5,976 nucleotides of DNA. Origin: Planctomycetota bacterium. GTDB taxonomy: Bacteria > Planctomycetota > Phycisphaerae > WQYP01. Numbering within the stretch: position 1 is the stretch's first letter; each line of letters opens with the position of its first letter. The stretch is from positions 1-5,976 of the forward strand of contig JAJZOA010000070.1 in NCBI GenBank assembly GCA_021852225.1. Reading direction: 5' to 3'. This document shows positions 5,498 to 5,976 of this stretch, piece after piece. The notes under the pieces were generated by a model that saw only the letters and a list, made by a program, of their open reading frames with translations, did not search any database and had not been told where the DNA came from. The position numbers and the translations under genes were made by a program.

Positions 5498-5508
5498 CAA
5501 TCCATCTC

Positions 5509-5976
5509 TCAACGAAGCGGATGAATGGGCATAATATCTCCAACGCGCGGCGAAATGATGTGAATCGGAAGCGCCAGCGGCTTGCCGGTCAGCCGGGTGT
5601 AAGCCCATCGGCAGGACATGCCGATGCGGTCTGTGGCATGCGGCCCGCAATATATATAAACGGTATTGGCATCCGAAGGCCGTCCGAGTTCCCCGATGAC
5701 AATAGAACTTATGGCGCGAACGGCCGGACTTTCCGGATCCAGCGGATTGGTGTCATTTAGCCGGTCCGACAACTCGGCGAGAATATGCCGATGTCGCCCG
5801 GCATGGTAGATGCGCCCCAGCGCCCAGATGGCCGATGCCCGGGCAATTCCCGCATAGTCCCGTGTTTTGGGAATAAAGGTCCTCATGTATGCGGCCCCCT
5901 GCCGCCAGCGCAAAATACCCATCAATTGAAATATCTGTGCAAGTTGAATATTGTCGTCGCGAAACGCGGCTGCGTG
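5509..5976 (-). CDS. HEAT-like repeat protein, C-terminal part (runs off right edge)
   Basis: The frame is open from the right edge to a TGA at 5511-5509, giving 155 residues. The internal TTG (5925) and ATG (5922) are probably not starts, because upstream codons read sensibly as HAAFRDDNIQLAQIFQL. The fragment is helix-rich with HEAT-like units: AAFRDDNIQLAQIFQLMG (2-19), ARASAIWALGRIY (44-56) and SPAVRAISSIVIGELGR (82-98), with the typical small-residue and arginine pattern and a turn at LNDTNPLDPE (72-81). The last 45 residues (CRWAYTRLTGKPLALPI and following) are not repeat-like. HEAT repeats usually act as protein-binding scaffolds; no partner can be named. There is no membrane segment in the visible part. 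The gene ends 11 bp from the nnrD stop on the opposite strand, with no obvious terminator between them. Confidence 0.75.
   Translation of the reverse strand, partial: HAAAFRDDNIQLAQIFQLMGILRWRQGAAYMRTFIPKTRDYAGIARASAIWALGRIYHAGRHRHILAELSDRLNDTNPLDPESPAVRAISSIVIGELGRPSDANTVYIYCGPHATDRIGMSCRWAYTRLTGKPLALPIHIISPRVGDIMPIHPLR

Noticed and set aside
1..5976. CRISPR arrays, tRNA, rRNA, insertion sequences, integrase or toxin-antitoxin genes
   Set aside because: I looked for regular spacer-repeat patterns, tRNA arms, transposase motifs and paired small genes on both strands and saw none.

Overview
The window most likely comes from a member of the Planctomycetota, perhaps of the Phycisphaerae/Tepidisphaeraceae kind. 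Verrucomicrobiota is the main alternative. The best evidence is one long secreted protein that combines an autotransporter-associated beta-strand repeat, a dockerin-like EF-hand pair and a PEP-CTERM sorting tail. A secreted parallel beta-helix protein, a lipoprotein and a HEAT-like protein fit the same picture. This assignment is inference from protein architecture; there is no rRNA or marker gene here.

Layout, left to right. (1) Positions 1-351, minus strand: N-terminal part of a lipoprotein that runs off the left edge. (2) 352-537: a divergent intergenic region with a good sigma70-like promoter for the rightward gene and a small hairpin just before the lipoprotein start. (3) 538-1803, plus strand: a secreted right-handed parallel beta-helix protein. 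(4) 1804-2015: an AT-rich convergent gap with a weak 42-residue ORF and a strong GC hairpin that probably ends the leftward transcript. (5) 2016-3944, minus strand: the PEP-CTERM/dockerin/beta-repeat protein, starting at GTG. (6) 3945-4459: a 515-bp divergent gap with no convincing gene but several inverted and direct repeats. (7) 4460-5497, plus strand: nnrD, ADP-dependent NAD(P)H-hydrate dehydratase, with an unusual internal low-complexity insertion. (8) 5509-5976, minus strand: C-terminal part of a HEAT-like protein that runs off the right edge.

The genes do not form one operon: every adjacent pair is divergent or convergent. Three of the five (lipoprotein, beta-helix protein, PEP-CTERM protein) are exported and probably act at or outside the cell surface. 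NnrD is a cytosolic metabolite-repair enzyme with no visible link to them. I see no mobile element, CRISPR array, tRNA or rRNA, and no clear new multi-gene system. The most distinctive points are the mixed architecture of the PEP-CTERM protein, the disordered insertion in NnrD, the possible leaderless start of nnrD, and the repeat-rich 515-bp gap.
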